Shown: piece by piece, positions 33,924 to 42,383 of the stretch
Position numbering within the stretch: position 1 is the stretch's first letter
Layout of the letters: each line of letters starts with the position of its first letter
Origin: Candidatus Manganitrophus noduliformans
GTDB lineage: Bacteria; Nitrospirota; Nitrospiria; SBBL01; Manganitrophaceae
Assembly (NCBI RefSeq): GCF_012184425.1
Contig: NZ_VTOW01000001.1
Coordinates: 1,054,001-1,118,000 of the forward strand
Direction: 5' to 3'
Length of the DNA stretch: 64,000 nt
Translations under genes and position numbers: made by a program
Notes under the pieces: generated by a model
Databases searched by the model: none
Told to the model about the DNA's origin: nothing
What the model saw: the letters and a program-made list of their open reading frames with translations, nothing else

Positions 33924-34420
33924 GTGTTTGATTATACCGGCCTATCATCCCAATGATCTTCGGCAAGAGAAGACCGCAGGATTGTTTTCGATTGAGCAGA
34001 ATGCGAATGTCGATTCAACCTTCGGCTGAGACGATCGCCGCGCGCCCTTATCGGTCGGACCGATCCCGGTGTCGCTAAATCGAACCTCCCCCTCCTAAAA
34101 ATCATTGCTATCCGAATGACAGGGAAATAATTTTCCTTGCAATCTAACCGATTGAAATATCGTGTAATCTCGTGACTGGTGGACCGAGACGGTTTTCGCA
34201 TGGGACCACCAGGATTTCCGACCCCTCCTCTAAAGATAGATATTCCTCCATCTGGTAACACTGCCGATCTGAATCTCAAAGGTCGCGCGGATGTGATCCG
34301 GTCTGGAATTCCCATCATAGAAGCGGTTTGCATTGCCCTAACAAATAAAATCCTATACCGGCATGGTCCTTGCTATTGGCTCATAACCGTACTCGGATAT
34401 CACCATCATCGGAGCGACAG
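33924..34420. other. About 500 bp leader of the transfer operon, no gene recognised
   Basis: Open stretches occur on both strands but I see no recognisable product. The region lies between the 21-bp array and the first transfer-operon gene and contains one sigma-54-like promoter; otherwise I see nothing. Confidence 0.45.
34358..34374 (+). promoter_or_regulatory. Candidate sigma-54 promoter of the transfer operon
   Basis: CCGGCATGGTCCTTGCT has the -24 GG and -12 GC exactly 10 bp apart and keeps GGCA, the following G and TTGC of the consensus. It lies 47 bp before the receiver gene that opens the transfer operon. The element's own NtrC-like protein lacks GAFTGA, so a host regulator might be needed; the match may also be chance. 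Confidence 0.35.
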
Positions 34421-34840
34421 ATGAGAAACCTTCTTCTCGTTCACCTCGAAAAGGATTTGGTGGAGGCGCTCGCGGTATTGACGCACAGCCTTCTGATGGA
34501 AATCCATTTACATGACTGTACCATCTTCACTGCATGCTCGTCTCATGAAGCGATAGAGATCGTTGAGCGGCAGCCGATCGATCTGTTACTGGCGGACTAC
34601 GACCTGCCCGAAATGAACGGCCTGGACTTGATCAGAACGGTTCACATCCGAGGATGGAAAAACATAGCAAGGATCATCACCGCCCACGCCTGCATGGTGG
34701 ACTATCTGATCGATATTTCCAGAGGATATGGAGTGGACATGGTGGTGCGAACGCCCATTCAGAGGGAGGAGTTAAAACAGCTTTTAAGGAGGTTCCTGAT
34801 CGGGGATTCCTGGATGGACAGGCGGGGAGCGGGAAATTAA
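34421..34840 (+). CDS. Stand-alone receiver-like protein, degenerate
   Basis: 139 residues, one receiver fold. The phosphoacceptor region is present (LLLADYDLPEMNGLDLI) and the switch Thr follows (ARIITAHA). The acidic metal-binding pair is lost (LLVHLEKDL in place of VDDD), and the conserved Lys before Pro is Arg (MVVRTPI). It is unlikely to be phosphorylated normally. ATG 34421 begins at the usual position for the fold. It opens the transfer operon and may modulate the NtrC-like protein by contact; inference. Confidence 0.72.
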   Translation: MRNLLLVHLEKDLVEALAVLTHSLLMEIHLHDCTIFTACSSHEAIEIVERQPIDLLLADYDLPEMNGLDLIRTVHIRGWKNIARIITAHACMVDYLIDISRGYGVDMVVRTPIQREELKQLLRRFLIGDSWMDRRGAGN

Positions 34841-34884
34841 GCGGGGAAGATCCTCGAAGTAATCGGGGGTTGTCAGGAGGGGAT

Positions 34885-35553
34885 ATGTATCGGCAAGGAA
34901 GGAACCGGAGGCTTTGCAAGGGGATGGCCCCTATCTTCTTTTCAGTATTGTTCTCCTTCCCTTTAGCATCCTCCTTTGCCGCTGAAATCTCCAAGATGCC
35001 TTACCAGTATTCATCCGACATGGGGGTCGCCATAGAGGCCGTCGAGACATTCGTCCTCTGCGACTGCAAGAGCGCTCCGGCCTTGGCCGTAAAACCAAAA
35101 GAGATCCCGATCGCGTTGAGGATGACGGAACCGTTCCATCTCCCGTCCCCAGTCAAGGAAGAGCCGATTCAGGATAAGGAAGAAGTGAGCGAAGATGGCG
35201 GGGTGGCTTTATCCGAAGACACCGTAGAGCCTGCCATCATCCAGTTCGGACTCAACGAGAACCGCATCACCCCGACTCAAGAGGAAGAGATACTGCAAGC
35301 CGTCGAGCGGATCAAAACATCGGAAGGAAAGGTCAGAGTCGTCGGCCATACCTGCGATCTTGGGAAGAAGGAGCAAAACGACCGGCTATCGCTTACGCGG
35401 GCCGAACGTGTGGCCGCGATTCTCAAGGAGCGCGGAATCGTGGTGGCCGAAGTAGTGGGGAAAGGGAGTTGCTGCCCCCGGTCCGCCGACCGGCGGTTCA
35501 ATCGCAGGGTGGAGATTCTTGTCATGAAAAACGGAGGGGACCATGAGAAATAG
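34885..35553 (+). CDS. OmpA-family C-terminal domain protein
   Basis: 222 residues from ATG 34885 behind AGGAGGGG. N-terminal signal segment (PIFFSVLFSFPLASSFAAE), an acidic linker, then an OmpA-like peptidoglycan-binding domain (VRVVGHTCDLGKKEQNDRLSLTRAERVAAILKERGI ... ADRRFNRRVEILV). Several cysteines (CDCKS, HTC, SCCPR) are unusual for this domain and would suit the DsbC encoded next. It overlaps dsbC by 11 bp. Probably fixes the transfer apparatus to the cell wall. Confidence 0.82.
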   Translation: MYRQGRNRRLCKGMAPIFFSVLFSFPLASSFAAEISKMPYQYSSDMGVAIEAVETFVLCDCKSAPALAVKPKEIPIALRMTEPFHLPSPVKEEPIQDKEEVSEDGGVALSEDTVEPAIIQFGLNENRITPTQEEEILQAVERIKTSEGKVRVVGHTCDLGKKEQNDRLSLTRAERVAAILKERGIVVAEVVGKGSCCPRSADRRFNRRVEILVMKNGGDHEK

Positions 35554-36262
35554 CCTTTTATTGATGATGCTCATTGCGCTGCTTCATCCCTTGCAGCTCT
35601 TTGCGGAGTCGGGGGAGGAGCAGACGGTGGAGGAGTCGATCCGGGCTCAATTCGCGCAGCTTCCGATCGAGAGCATTCGAAAGACGGAAATCGACGGCCT
35701 CTATGAGATCGCCTTCCAAGACAACATCGTCTACTACCACCCCCAAAGCGGGCTGACGCTCGTGGGAGAGATCCTGACCCAAGAGGGGATGAGTCTTACC
35801 GCCCGGAAAAAGGCGGAGATGACGGCTTCGCGGATCGAAGACCTTCCGTTAGAGAAAGCGATCAAGATCGGGAGCGGAAAGCACACCGTCATCGAAGTCG
35901 TCGACCCCGACTGTCCCTTCTGCAGAAAGACGGCCGCCTTTTTCAAGAAGAGGAAGGATGTCACCCGATACATCTTTCTCTTTCCGATCACGCAGATTCA
36001 TCCCGATGCGGAGCGAAAGGCGCAATACATCCTTTGCGCCCAGGATAAGCCGGGGGCCTATGCGGAAGCGCTCTCAGGCCGGCTGGACGATGAGGATTTT
36101 AAACTCTGCGACGACGCGGAAGTGAAGGAATTGCTCTTGGAACATCAACGGATAGGCCAACTGTTGGGGGTGCGGGGCACGCCCACGATGTGGATCAACG
36201 GCCAGTTCGTCTCCGGGGCGAACTTCGAGAAGATACTCCAGATTCTGGAGCCGAAATCATAA
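35543..36262 (+). CDS. dsbC: DsbC-type thiol:disulfide isomerase
   Basis: 239 residues: signal peptide (LLLMMLIALLHPLQLFA), N-terminal dimerisation domain, thioredoxin domain with CPFC at C124 and C127 and the cis-Pro loop RGTPTMWINGQFVSG. DsbC homologues are regular members of F-type transfer operons; they fold Cys-rich proteins such as TraN, TraU and TraH, all encoded downstream. Confidence 0.92.
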   Translation: MRNSLLLMMLIALLHPLQLFAESGEEQTVEESIRAQFAQLPIESIRKTEIDGLYEIAFQDNIVYYHPQSGLTLVGEILTQEGMSLTARKKAEMTASRIEDLPLEKAIKIGSGKHTVIEVVDPDCPFCRKTAAFFKKRKDVTRYIFLFPITQIHPDAERKAQYILCAQDKPGAYAEALSGRLDDEDFKLCDDAEVKELLLEHQRIGQLLGVRGTPTMWINGQFVSGANFEKILQILEPKS

Positions 36263-36270
36263 GCCACATT

Positions 36271-36288
36271 CCCTGCCGGCCGGCAGGG
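36271..36288. promoter_or_regulatory. GC palindrome ahead of the pilin gene
   Basis: CCCTGCCGGCCGGCAGGG is a perfect 18-bp dyad between dsbC and the pilin gene, 24 bp before the pilin ATG. No T-run follows. It may guard or set the 5' end of a processed pilin mRNA. Confidence 0.55.
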
Positions 36289-36312
36289 AGGAATCCAAAA
36301 ACAGGAGGAAAT

Positions 36313-36627
36313 ATGAAAACAAGTCTATTCAGTCGAAAGGATTTTCAGGTGGCGTTCCTGGCGCTGCTCTTCATCCTCGCCATCGCCCCGTTTGCGATGG
36401 CGATTACCGCGCCTGCGGCCGGATCATTCGCCTACGACGTTTACGACATCGGCGTCAACCAGATGCTCAAAGGCCCGATCGGCTTCGTGGCAGGAGTGGT
36501 CGCGATCATTATGGGCGCCGCGGCGGCAATCATGGGGGAAGTCATGTATGCCATTCCGGCCATTCTTGGAGGAGGGGTCCTCCTGAAGGCGGATGCCCTG
36601 GTCACCAGTCTCGGGGCGTTGATTTGA
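36313..36627 (+). CDS. traA: Conjugative pilin, TraA/VirB2-like
   Basis: 104 residues from ATG 36313 with AGGAGG. Long leader peptide ending near AMA (LFILAIAPFAMA), then a short mature pilin of two hydrophobic helices (MLKGPIGFVAGVVAIIMGAAAAIMG and VMYAIPAILGGGVLLKADALVTSLGALI). The size, the leader and its position just before traL match F-type pilins. Flanked by two hairpins that may raise its mRNA level. Confidence 0.82.
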   Translation: MKTSLFSRKDFQVAFLALLFILAIAPFAMAITAPAAGSFAYDVYDIGVNQMLKGPIGFVAGVVAIIMGAAAAIMGEVMYAIPAILGGGVLLKADALVTSLGALI

Positions 36628-36636
36628 GCCGAGCGT

Positions 36637-36664
36637 CCCCTCTCCCCTGAGATGGGGGAGGGGG
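36637..36664. terminator. Strong hairpin after the pilin gene
   Basis: CCCCTCTCCCC pairs with GGGGGAGGGG around TGAGAT, ten bp after the pilin stop. It has no T-run, so it more likely slows decay or partly attenuates transcription than ends it fully. Confidence 0.55.
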
Positions 36665-36685
36665 GGCGACATCTGAGGTTTCTCG

Positions 36686-36955
36686 ATGGAGAAGAAGCGG
36701 TTTCCCCAATATCTCTCCCAGCCTTTCCAGGTGCTCTGGCTGGAGGCGGATGAGTTGGTCCTTGCCCTTATCTTTTATACGCTGGCGCTTTTGTTCGGAA
36801 GCTTCTTCTGGCCGCTGGTCATCGGCGGCCCCTATCTCTACTCCTCGGCCAAAAAGCGCTATCCAAGGGGATTTTTAAAGCACAGTTTTTATTTTATCGG
36901 TCTGGCCCGCATGAAAGGGTATCCGACCTTTTTCGAAGATGAATTCCGGGAATAA
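36686..36955 (+). CDS. traL: TraL, F-type pilus assembly
   Basis: 89 residues with one or two membrane helices (LVLALIFYTLALLFGSFFWPLVIGGPYLY) and the family tail YPRGFLKHSFYFIGLARMKGYPTFFEDEFRE. TraL is a small inner-membrane part of the mating-pore assembly. The order traA-L-E-K-B-V-C is the standard F-type order. Confidence 0.88.
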   Translation: MEKKRFPQYLSQPFQVLWLEADELVLALIFYTLALLFGSFFWPLVIGGPYLYSSAKKRYPRGFLKHSFYFIGLARMKGYPTFFEDEFRE

Positions 36956-36966
36956 AAAGGGATGCG

Positions 36967-37518
36967 ATGAAACTTGAGACCTATCTGCAAAATTCCTCGA
37001 ACAAGGTCGCCGAGAACCGGCTGCTCAAGTTCATTGTCGTCCTCATCGGCGGCGCCGTGCTTTTCAATACCATCCTGCTCTCGCGGGCCATGAATACGGC
37101 GCGCACGATTCTCATCCCGGCCGGCCTCAACACGAGGCTGGAAATTACGGGGGAGCGCGCCTCCGAGGAGAGCCTGCGCGCCTATGCCCGGTATGCGCTC
37201 GGATTGGCGGCAAACTACACGGAGGCGACCGCCCGCGGCCAGTTCGAGGAGCTGCTCGGCCTATATGCCCCCGACGCGTATCCGGAGGCGAAGAAGAGCT
37301 TCTATGAGCTGGCCGACCGGATCGAGACCGCGCATATCACCAGTGTTTTTTACATTCAGCGGATCTTCATCGCCCCTTCCGCCCTCGAAGCGCGGGGGGT
37401 GAGAAGGCAGTTCATCGAGGCGACCCGGGTGGATGAAGCGGTGAAGTCGTACATCCTCCATTACCGAATCACCGACGGCCGGTTCACCCTATTGAGCATC
37501 ACCGAAAAGGAGGAGTGA
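36967..37518 (+). CDS. traE: TraE, VirB8-like inner-membrane protein
   Basis: 183 residues: a short cytoplasmic start, one transmembrane helix (LLKFIVVLIGGAVLFNTILLS) and a periplasmic domain of the VirB8/TraE fold (ESLRAYARYALGLAANYTEATARGQFEELLGLYAPDAYPEAKK). It starts 11 bp after traL and ends 4 bp before the next gene. Scaffold of the inner-membrane complex. Confidence 0.88.
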   Translation: MKLETYLQNSSNKVAENRLLKFIVVLIGGAVLFNTILLSRAMNTARTILIPAGLNTRLEITGERASEESLRAYARYALGLAANYTEATARGQFEELLGLYAPDAYPEAKKSFYELADRIETAHITSVFYIQRIFIAPSALEARGVRRQFIEATRVDEAVKSYILHYRITDGRFTLLSITEKEE

Positions 37519-37522
37519 CGAT

Positions 37523-38266
37523 ATGGCTCTTCTCATCGCTTTCTTTTTATTCGGTTTATCCGGACCGGCCTTTTCCCAGGAGGCCCCTTCCGAAGATATC
37601 CGCATCCTGCCGGAGGTGGCCACCCCCGTGGAGATGAGCGCATCCGACGCCAACCGGATCGTCTGCGGCGCCACGATTGAGGATGTGATCTTCTCGAAGG
37701 AGAAAGGGATCTCCATTCATTACACGAAGAAAGACGCCTTCCTGAAATTCCAGATCGTCAAGGAAGGGGGAGAGATGATCTACGCCACGACCCCTGCGGA
37801 GCTCTTTGTGGTCTGCGGAGAGCATGTCTTTCGGATCATCGCAATCCCCAAGCGCGTCCCCTCCAAGACGGTGCGGCTGATGACCGGAGGCTCCGACCGG
37901 ATCAAATCGAACCTCTCGCTCATGCGGGGGATGCCCTACGAGGAGAAGCTGCTCACCCTGATCCGGGCGGTCTATACCGATCAAATCCCGGAGAGCTTTG
38001 CGATCACGCCGATCCGGAAGACGTTCGATCTCTTTCGAGACATCGAGATCACCCTCACGCGGACCATCTCGGTGGAGGGAGAAGGCCTTCAGGTCAAAGA
38101 GTACCTGGTTCAACCGAGGGGATCGCGTGTGGAGATGCGCGAGAAGGATTTTCTGAAAGTCGAGCTTGCGCTCCGGCCGGTCGCGGTCACCATCGATCGT
38201 CTCACGCTGACCTCCGGCCAGACGGCGCGCCTCTTGATCGTCGAGCGGCGGGGGGAGGGGAACTGA
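37523..38266 (+). CDS. traK: TraK, VirB9-like secretin-type protein
   Basis: 247 residues with signal peptide (ALLIAFFLFGLSGPAFSQE). Beta-rich body (ANRIVCGATIEDVIFSKEKGISIHYTKKDAFLKFQI, AELFVVCGEHVFRIIAIPKRVPSKTVRL) typical of TraK. With TraB and TraV it forms the envelope-spanning core. It overlaps traB at base 38266 (TGATG). Confidence 0.88.
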   Translation: MALLIAFFLFGLSGPAFSQEAPSEDIRILPEVATPVEMSASDANRIVCGATIEDVIFSKEKGISIHYTKKDAFLKFQIVKEGGEMIYATTPAELFVVCGEHVFRIIAIPKRVPSKTVRLMTGGSDRIKSNLSLMRGMPYEEKLLTLIRAVYTDQIPESFAITPIRKTFDLFRDIEITLTRTISVEGEGLQVKEYLVQPRGSRVEMREKDFLKVELALRPVAVTIDRLTLTSGQTARLLIVERRGEGN

Positions 38267-39450
38267 TGAATTGGATCGAAGCGTTTTGGAGCGGCTTGAC
38301 TGCGAAGCAGAAACGCAAGGGGATTTTGGCCCTCCTGGTCGTCGCGGTGCTGGGCGTGGGGGTCTGGGGATACCGATTGAGCCGGGGAGGTTCCACCTCG
38401 CCTCCTGTTGAGCAGAAAAAGGAGATTTCTCTGGAGCCGAAGATGCTGGAGAAATCGCTCGTGATGGAGTCCCAGAAGGAGTTGCGCCGCCAGGAGGAAA
38501 GCATCACGCAACTGCGCCAGGAGCTTGAGTCGTTAAAAAAGGAAAAGGAGGAGAAAAAAACCGGGAAGGATGCGGCACATCCCCCGAAGATGACGTTATC
38601 TCAGAGAAACGCGTTTCCTGCGCCTCCGCCTCCCCCTCCGATCGAAGTCCGGATTCCTCCACCCCCCTCGCCGGGACGGGAGGGGGCGGCCGGAGGGCCG
38701 GAGCGGGAAGTGCTCGGAGAAATCGCCGTGATCTCCAATCCCTACGCCAAAGCGGCCAGGGAGGAAGAAGGGGCCGATCGGAAAAAAGAAAAGAGAACGA
38801 TCTATCTCCCCCCTTCCTTCATGGAGGCGACGCTCTTGACCGGGCTCGATGCCGAGACGGTGGAGTCCGCGAAGGGGAATCCCGAGCCGGTGTTGCTGCG
38901 AATTCGCGACCTGGCGGTCCTTCCAAATCAGATCAAGGCCAATCTGAAAGGCTGTTTTGTCATCGCGCACGGTTTCGGGAAACTCTCGAAAGAGCGCGTC
39001 GAGCTGCGACTGGTGACCCTCTCCTGCCTGGCGAAGAACGGCCAGGCGGTGATCGACCAGGGGATCAAAGGGTATGTCGCGGACGAAGACGGCAAGAACG
39101 GCTTGAGAGGAAACGTCGTCTCCCGAATGGGATCGGCGGTGGCGCGGGGGGCGCTTGCAGGCTTTTTCGGAGGGGCGGGAGACGCCTTTCGGGCTTCAGC
39201 GAGTGCCACGGCGGTCAGTCCTCTTGGAGCGACTCAGCTGATCAAGCCGGAAGATTTAGGCAAAGCCGCGATCGGCGGGGGCCTCTCCGGGGGATCGGAC
39301 CAGTTGGAGAAGCTCTATCTGGATCTGGCCCGCCAGGCCACCCCGATCATCGAAGTCGGGGCGACAAAGACGGTCACACTGGTCGTGACCGAAGGGGTCG
39401 ATCTGGTCATTAAAGAGATCTGCATCGGAGGGCAGTCATGCGAAAAATAA
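38266..39450 (+). CDS. traB: TraB, VirB10-like core protein
   Basis: 394 residues: one N-terminal membrane helix (GILALLVVAVLGVGVWGYRL), coiled coil (ESQKELRRQEESITQLRQELESLKKEKEE), a proline-rich stretch (PAPPPPPPIEVRIPPPPSP), and a VirB10 C-terminal barrel domain (IYLPPSFMEATLLTGLDA, GKNGLRGNVVSRMGSA). The usual layout for a protein that spans the periplasm. Its end overlaps traV by 13 bp. Confidence 0.92.
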   Translation: MNWIEAFWSGLTAKQKRKGILALLVVAVLGVGVWGYRLSRGGSTSPPVEQKKEISLEPKMLEKSLVMESQKELRRQEESITQLRQELESLKKEKEEKKTGKDAAHPPKMTLSQRNAFPAPPPPPPIEVRIPPPPSPGREGAAGGPEREVLGEIAVISNPYAKAAREEEGADRKKEKRTIYLPPSFMEATLLTGLDAETVESAKGNPEPVLLRIRDLAVLPNQIKANLKGCFVIAHGFGKLSKERVELRLVTLSCLAKNGQAVIDQGIKGYVADEDGKNGLRGNVVSRMGSAVARGALAGFFGGAGDAFRASASATAVSPLGATQLIKPEDLGKAAIGGGLSGGSDQLEKLYLDLARQATPIIEVGATKTVTLVVTEGVDLVIKEICIGGQSCEK

Positions 39451-39890
39451 GCGTTGGATTGCTGACGGTCTTCCTGTCAGGCTGCGCCATCTTCAATCCC
39501 TATAACGACAATTTCACCTGTCCCAAGACTTACAACGGAAAGTGCGTCTCGCCCGCCTCCGCCTATCAGGAGTCCTTGGAGGGCAAGGAGAAGGAAGAAG
39601 AGGGGCCGTTGAAGAGGGGGAGTGAGAAAGAACTCTCCTTGAGCGAGGCGAGCTATCAGAGCGCCTTGTACGAGAAGCTCACGGGGTTGTTGCGCGAGCC
39701 GACCACCCCGATGATCGCCCCTCCCCAGGTAATGCGGGTGCTGATCCTCCCTTACAAAGGAGAAGGGGCCCGGCTCTACATGTCCCGGTATGTCTACATC
39801 CTTATCGAGGAGCCGAAATGGGTGCTGGGAAATCAGTGGCTCAACGAGGAAGCGGCCGCCAGGGCGACGGCATTGCCTCTCCAGAAGTAA
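39438..39890 (+). CDS. traV: TraV, outer-membrane lipoprotein
   Basis: 150 residues. The signal peptide ends in a lipobox (LLTVFLSGCAIFNPYNDNFTCP), and the next segment keeps the Cys and NGKC of TraV. A lipid-anchored VirB7-like part of the core with TraK and TraB. It overlaps the traB gene by 13 bp. Confidence 0.85.
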   Translation: MRKISVGLLTVFLSGCAIFNPYNDNFTCPKTYNGKCVSPASAYQESLEGKEKEEEGPLKRGSEKELSLSEASYQSALYEKLTGLLREPTTPMIAPPQVMRVLILPYKGEGARLYMSRYVYILIEEPKWVLGNQWLNEEAAARATALPLQK

Positions 39891-39902
39891 GGGAGGTTCG
39901 TG

Positions 39903-42383
39903 ATGATGCTTCCCAATCTGTTTAATATCTTCGGCAGGAACGGCGGGCTGACGATTTCCGAACTGGAATCGATGAGCCATCGGAATAAATTCTCCGATTA
40001 TCTGCCGTGGGCCGCCTACGATGAGCGGGCGACGCTCTATTACAACACCGACGAGACGGTCGGATTTCTCTTCGAATGCGTGCCGCTGGCCTTCGCAGGC
40101 GCCCGCACGCAGACCACGCTCGATGCGCTCTTTCGGATCGATTTCCCGGAAAGATCGATCGTTCAATTCATTCTCTACGCCGACGACAACATCGATCCGT
40201 ATCTTGACGCCATCCGGCGATCGAGGGGGAGAGAGAGCCCCATCGTCAGGAACGCGACCGAGGCCATGTGCGATTTCCTCTTGAAAGGAGTGAAGGGGAT
40301 GGCCTCTCTCTCCGGCATTCCGATCCGCAACTTCAGACTCTTCGTGGCGGTGAAGATGCCGAAGGAGGAACTGACCCCCCGGAGACTGGAGGAAATCCAC
40401 ATCACGATCAGAGAGACGCTTCATGGAGCGTCTCTCTCTCCGGAGGAGGTCCCCCCGGAGGCCTTGCTCGATTGGATGAGACGGCTCTTCAACGGGAAGG
40501 GGTCGGTGAACAATACCCGTTATGCCGATGGGATTCCGATCCGAAAGCAGATCATCCTCTCCGAAACGGAAATAAAAAAGCAGACGGCCCATCTTCAGAT
40601 CGGAGACCGCATCTTCCGTTGCGCCACCCCGAAGATCTTTCCGAAAGAGGTCGACCTGTTTCAGACCGGCCAGCTCTTCGGAGGCTGCTGGGGGATGGAT
40701 GGAGATCAGATGAAGACCCCCTTTCTCTATACGCTCAACATCCTCTTCCACAATCTGAAAGCGGCGCTGCACAAGAAGTGCAACATGATCCTGTTCCAAA
40801 AAGGGTTTGGGAGCTTTGCCAGAACCCTCGCCCGCAAGCAGGACGAATTTCAGTGGGCGACCGACGAGCTGGAGAAGGGGACCCGCTTTCTGCGGGTGAT
40901 CCCGATCTTATGGGTGTGGGATCAGGATCAGAAGAGCGCGTCGGAAGCGATCATCCGGGCCAAGCGGCTCTGGGAGGGCCAGGGCTATATCATGCAGGAG
41001 GACAGGGGGATTCTCCCGATTCTGTTCATCTCGGCCCTTCCTTTCGGGCTCTACGATCAGGGGGGCGCCATCGATCTTCTCGACCGCGACTTCATCGCCC
41101 CGTTGGATGCGATTTCTTCCATTCTCCCGGTCCAATCCGATTTCGCGGGAGGAGGGGCTCCGGTGATGAGCTTCGCCGGCCGGAAGGGACAGGCCGCTCG
41201 AATCGACATTTTCGATCAACGCGCCAGCAATCATAACGTTTTTATCGCGGGAGGAAGCGGCAAAGGGAAATCGTTTTTCGTAAATAGCAAGGGGTTCGGC
41301 TGTTTCGCGAGCAATGCGATGCTCAGGATCATCGATATCGGCGGCTCCTATAAAAAACTGGCCCGGATGTTCAAGGGACGCTACCTCGATTTCAGAGAGG
41401 ATTCGAAGATCTGCCTCAATCCCTTCACCCATATCCGGGAAATCAAGGAAGACCTTTCGGTCATTGCGTCGATCGTGCTTCAGATGATCTTTTCAACGAC
41501 GGGGGCGGCCCCCGCCGAATCGGCTGAGACCGCGATGACGCTGATCAAATCGGCGGTGAAGTGGGCCTACGAGTCCGAGGGGAACGACGCGCAGATCGAT
41601 ACGGTCCGTCACTATCTGCGCTCCTTTCCCAAATACATGGATGAGGAGTTCACCGGGAACGAGAATTTCACAGATCTGGCTCAGATACTCGCGTTCAATC
41701 TGACCGAATTCACCTCCGGGAACAGCTATGGAAGGTGGTTCAACGGGAAATCGACCTTCGATATCTCCCAGGACGAGTGGGTGGTCCTGGAGCTGGAGTA
41801 TTTAAAACCGCAGAAAGAGCTCTTCAAGGTGGTGACGCTCCAGGTGATCAACGAGGTCACCCGCGATCTCTATCTCTCGGACCGCATGCGGCCTCGGATG
41901 GCGATCTTCGACGAGGCCTGGCAATTCTTAGAGAGCGGCGCTGACAGCGTGGCGCTGAAGGAGGTGATCAAAGAAGGATACCGGAGGGCGCGGAAATACC
42001 GCGCCAGTTTCACGATCATCACCCAGTCGCTGCTCGATTCCAAGATGTTCGGGGCGGTGGGGGATGTAATCCGGGCGAACTCCGCATTCAAATTCTATCT
42101 GGAATCGACCGATTTCGAGAAGGCCAGAGAGGAAAAACTGATCGATTACGATCCGTTCACGATGAAGCTGTTAAAGAGTGTCAAGAGCAATCGGCCGAAA
42201 TACTCGGAGATCTTCATGGACACCCCCTTCGGCGTGGGGGTCGTTCGTCTGGTGGTCGATCCCTTTTCCTATTATGTCTACACCTCCGATGGAAAAGAGG
42301 TCGCTGAAATCGAATCGATGGTTTCGAGGGGAATGCCTTATGAAGAGGCGATTGGCGAGATGGTGCGAAAATATCGGAGCTGA
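39903..42383 (+). CDS. traC: TraC, VirB4-like transfer ATPase
   Basis: 826 residues. The start ATG at 39903 is preferred over GTG 39900 because GGGAGG lies 6 bp before it. The N-terminal TraC domain is followed by Walker A GGSGKGKS at 450-457 and Walker B MAIFDEAWQFLES; RRARKYRASFTIITQSLLD fits the later motif. It energises pilus assembly at the inner membrane. Its end overlaps the next gene by 44 bp. Confidence 0.94.
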   Translation: MMLPNLFNIFGRNGGLTISELESMSHRNKFSDYLPWAAYDERATLYYNTDETVGFLFECVPLAFAGARTQTTLDALFRIDFPERSIVQFILYADDNIDPYLDAIRRSRGRESPIVRNATEAMCDFLLKGVKGMASLSGIPIRNFRLFVAVKMPKEELTPRRLEEIHITIRETLHGASLSPEEVPPEALLDWMRRLFNGKGSVNNTRYADGIPIRKQIILSETEIKKQTAHLQIGDRIFRCATPKIFPKEVDLFQTGQLFGGCWGMDGDQMKTPFLYTLNILFHNLKAALHKKCNMILFQKGFGSFARTLARKQDEFQWATDELEKGTRFLRVIPILWVWDQDQKSASEAIIRAKRLWEGQGYIMQEDRGILPILFISALPFGLYDQGGAIDLLDRDFIAPLDAISSILPVQSDFAGGGAPVMSFAGRKGQAARIDIFDQRASNHNVFIAGGSGKGKSFFVNSKGFGCFASNAMLRIIDIGGSYKKLARMFKGRYLDFREDSKICLNPFTHIREIKEDLSVIASIVLQMIFSTTGAAPAESAETAMTLIKSAVKWAYESEGNDAQIDTVRHYLRSFPKYMDEEFTGNENFTDLAQILAFNLTEFTSGNSYGRWFNGKSTFDISQDEWVVLELEYLKPQKELFKVVTLQVINEVTRDLYLSDRMRPRMAIFDEAWQFLESGADSVALKEVIKEGYRRARKYRASFTIITQSLLDSKMFGAVGDVIRANSAFKFYLESTDFEKAREEKLIDYDPFTMKLLKSVKSNRPKYSEIFMDTPFGVGVVRLVVDPFSYYVYTSDGKEVAEIESMVSRGMPYEEAIGEMVRKYRS

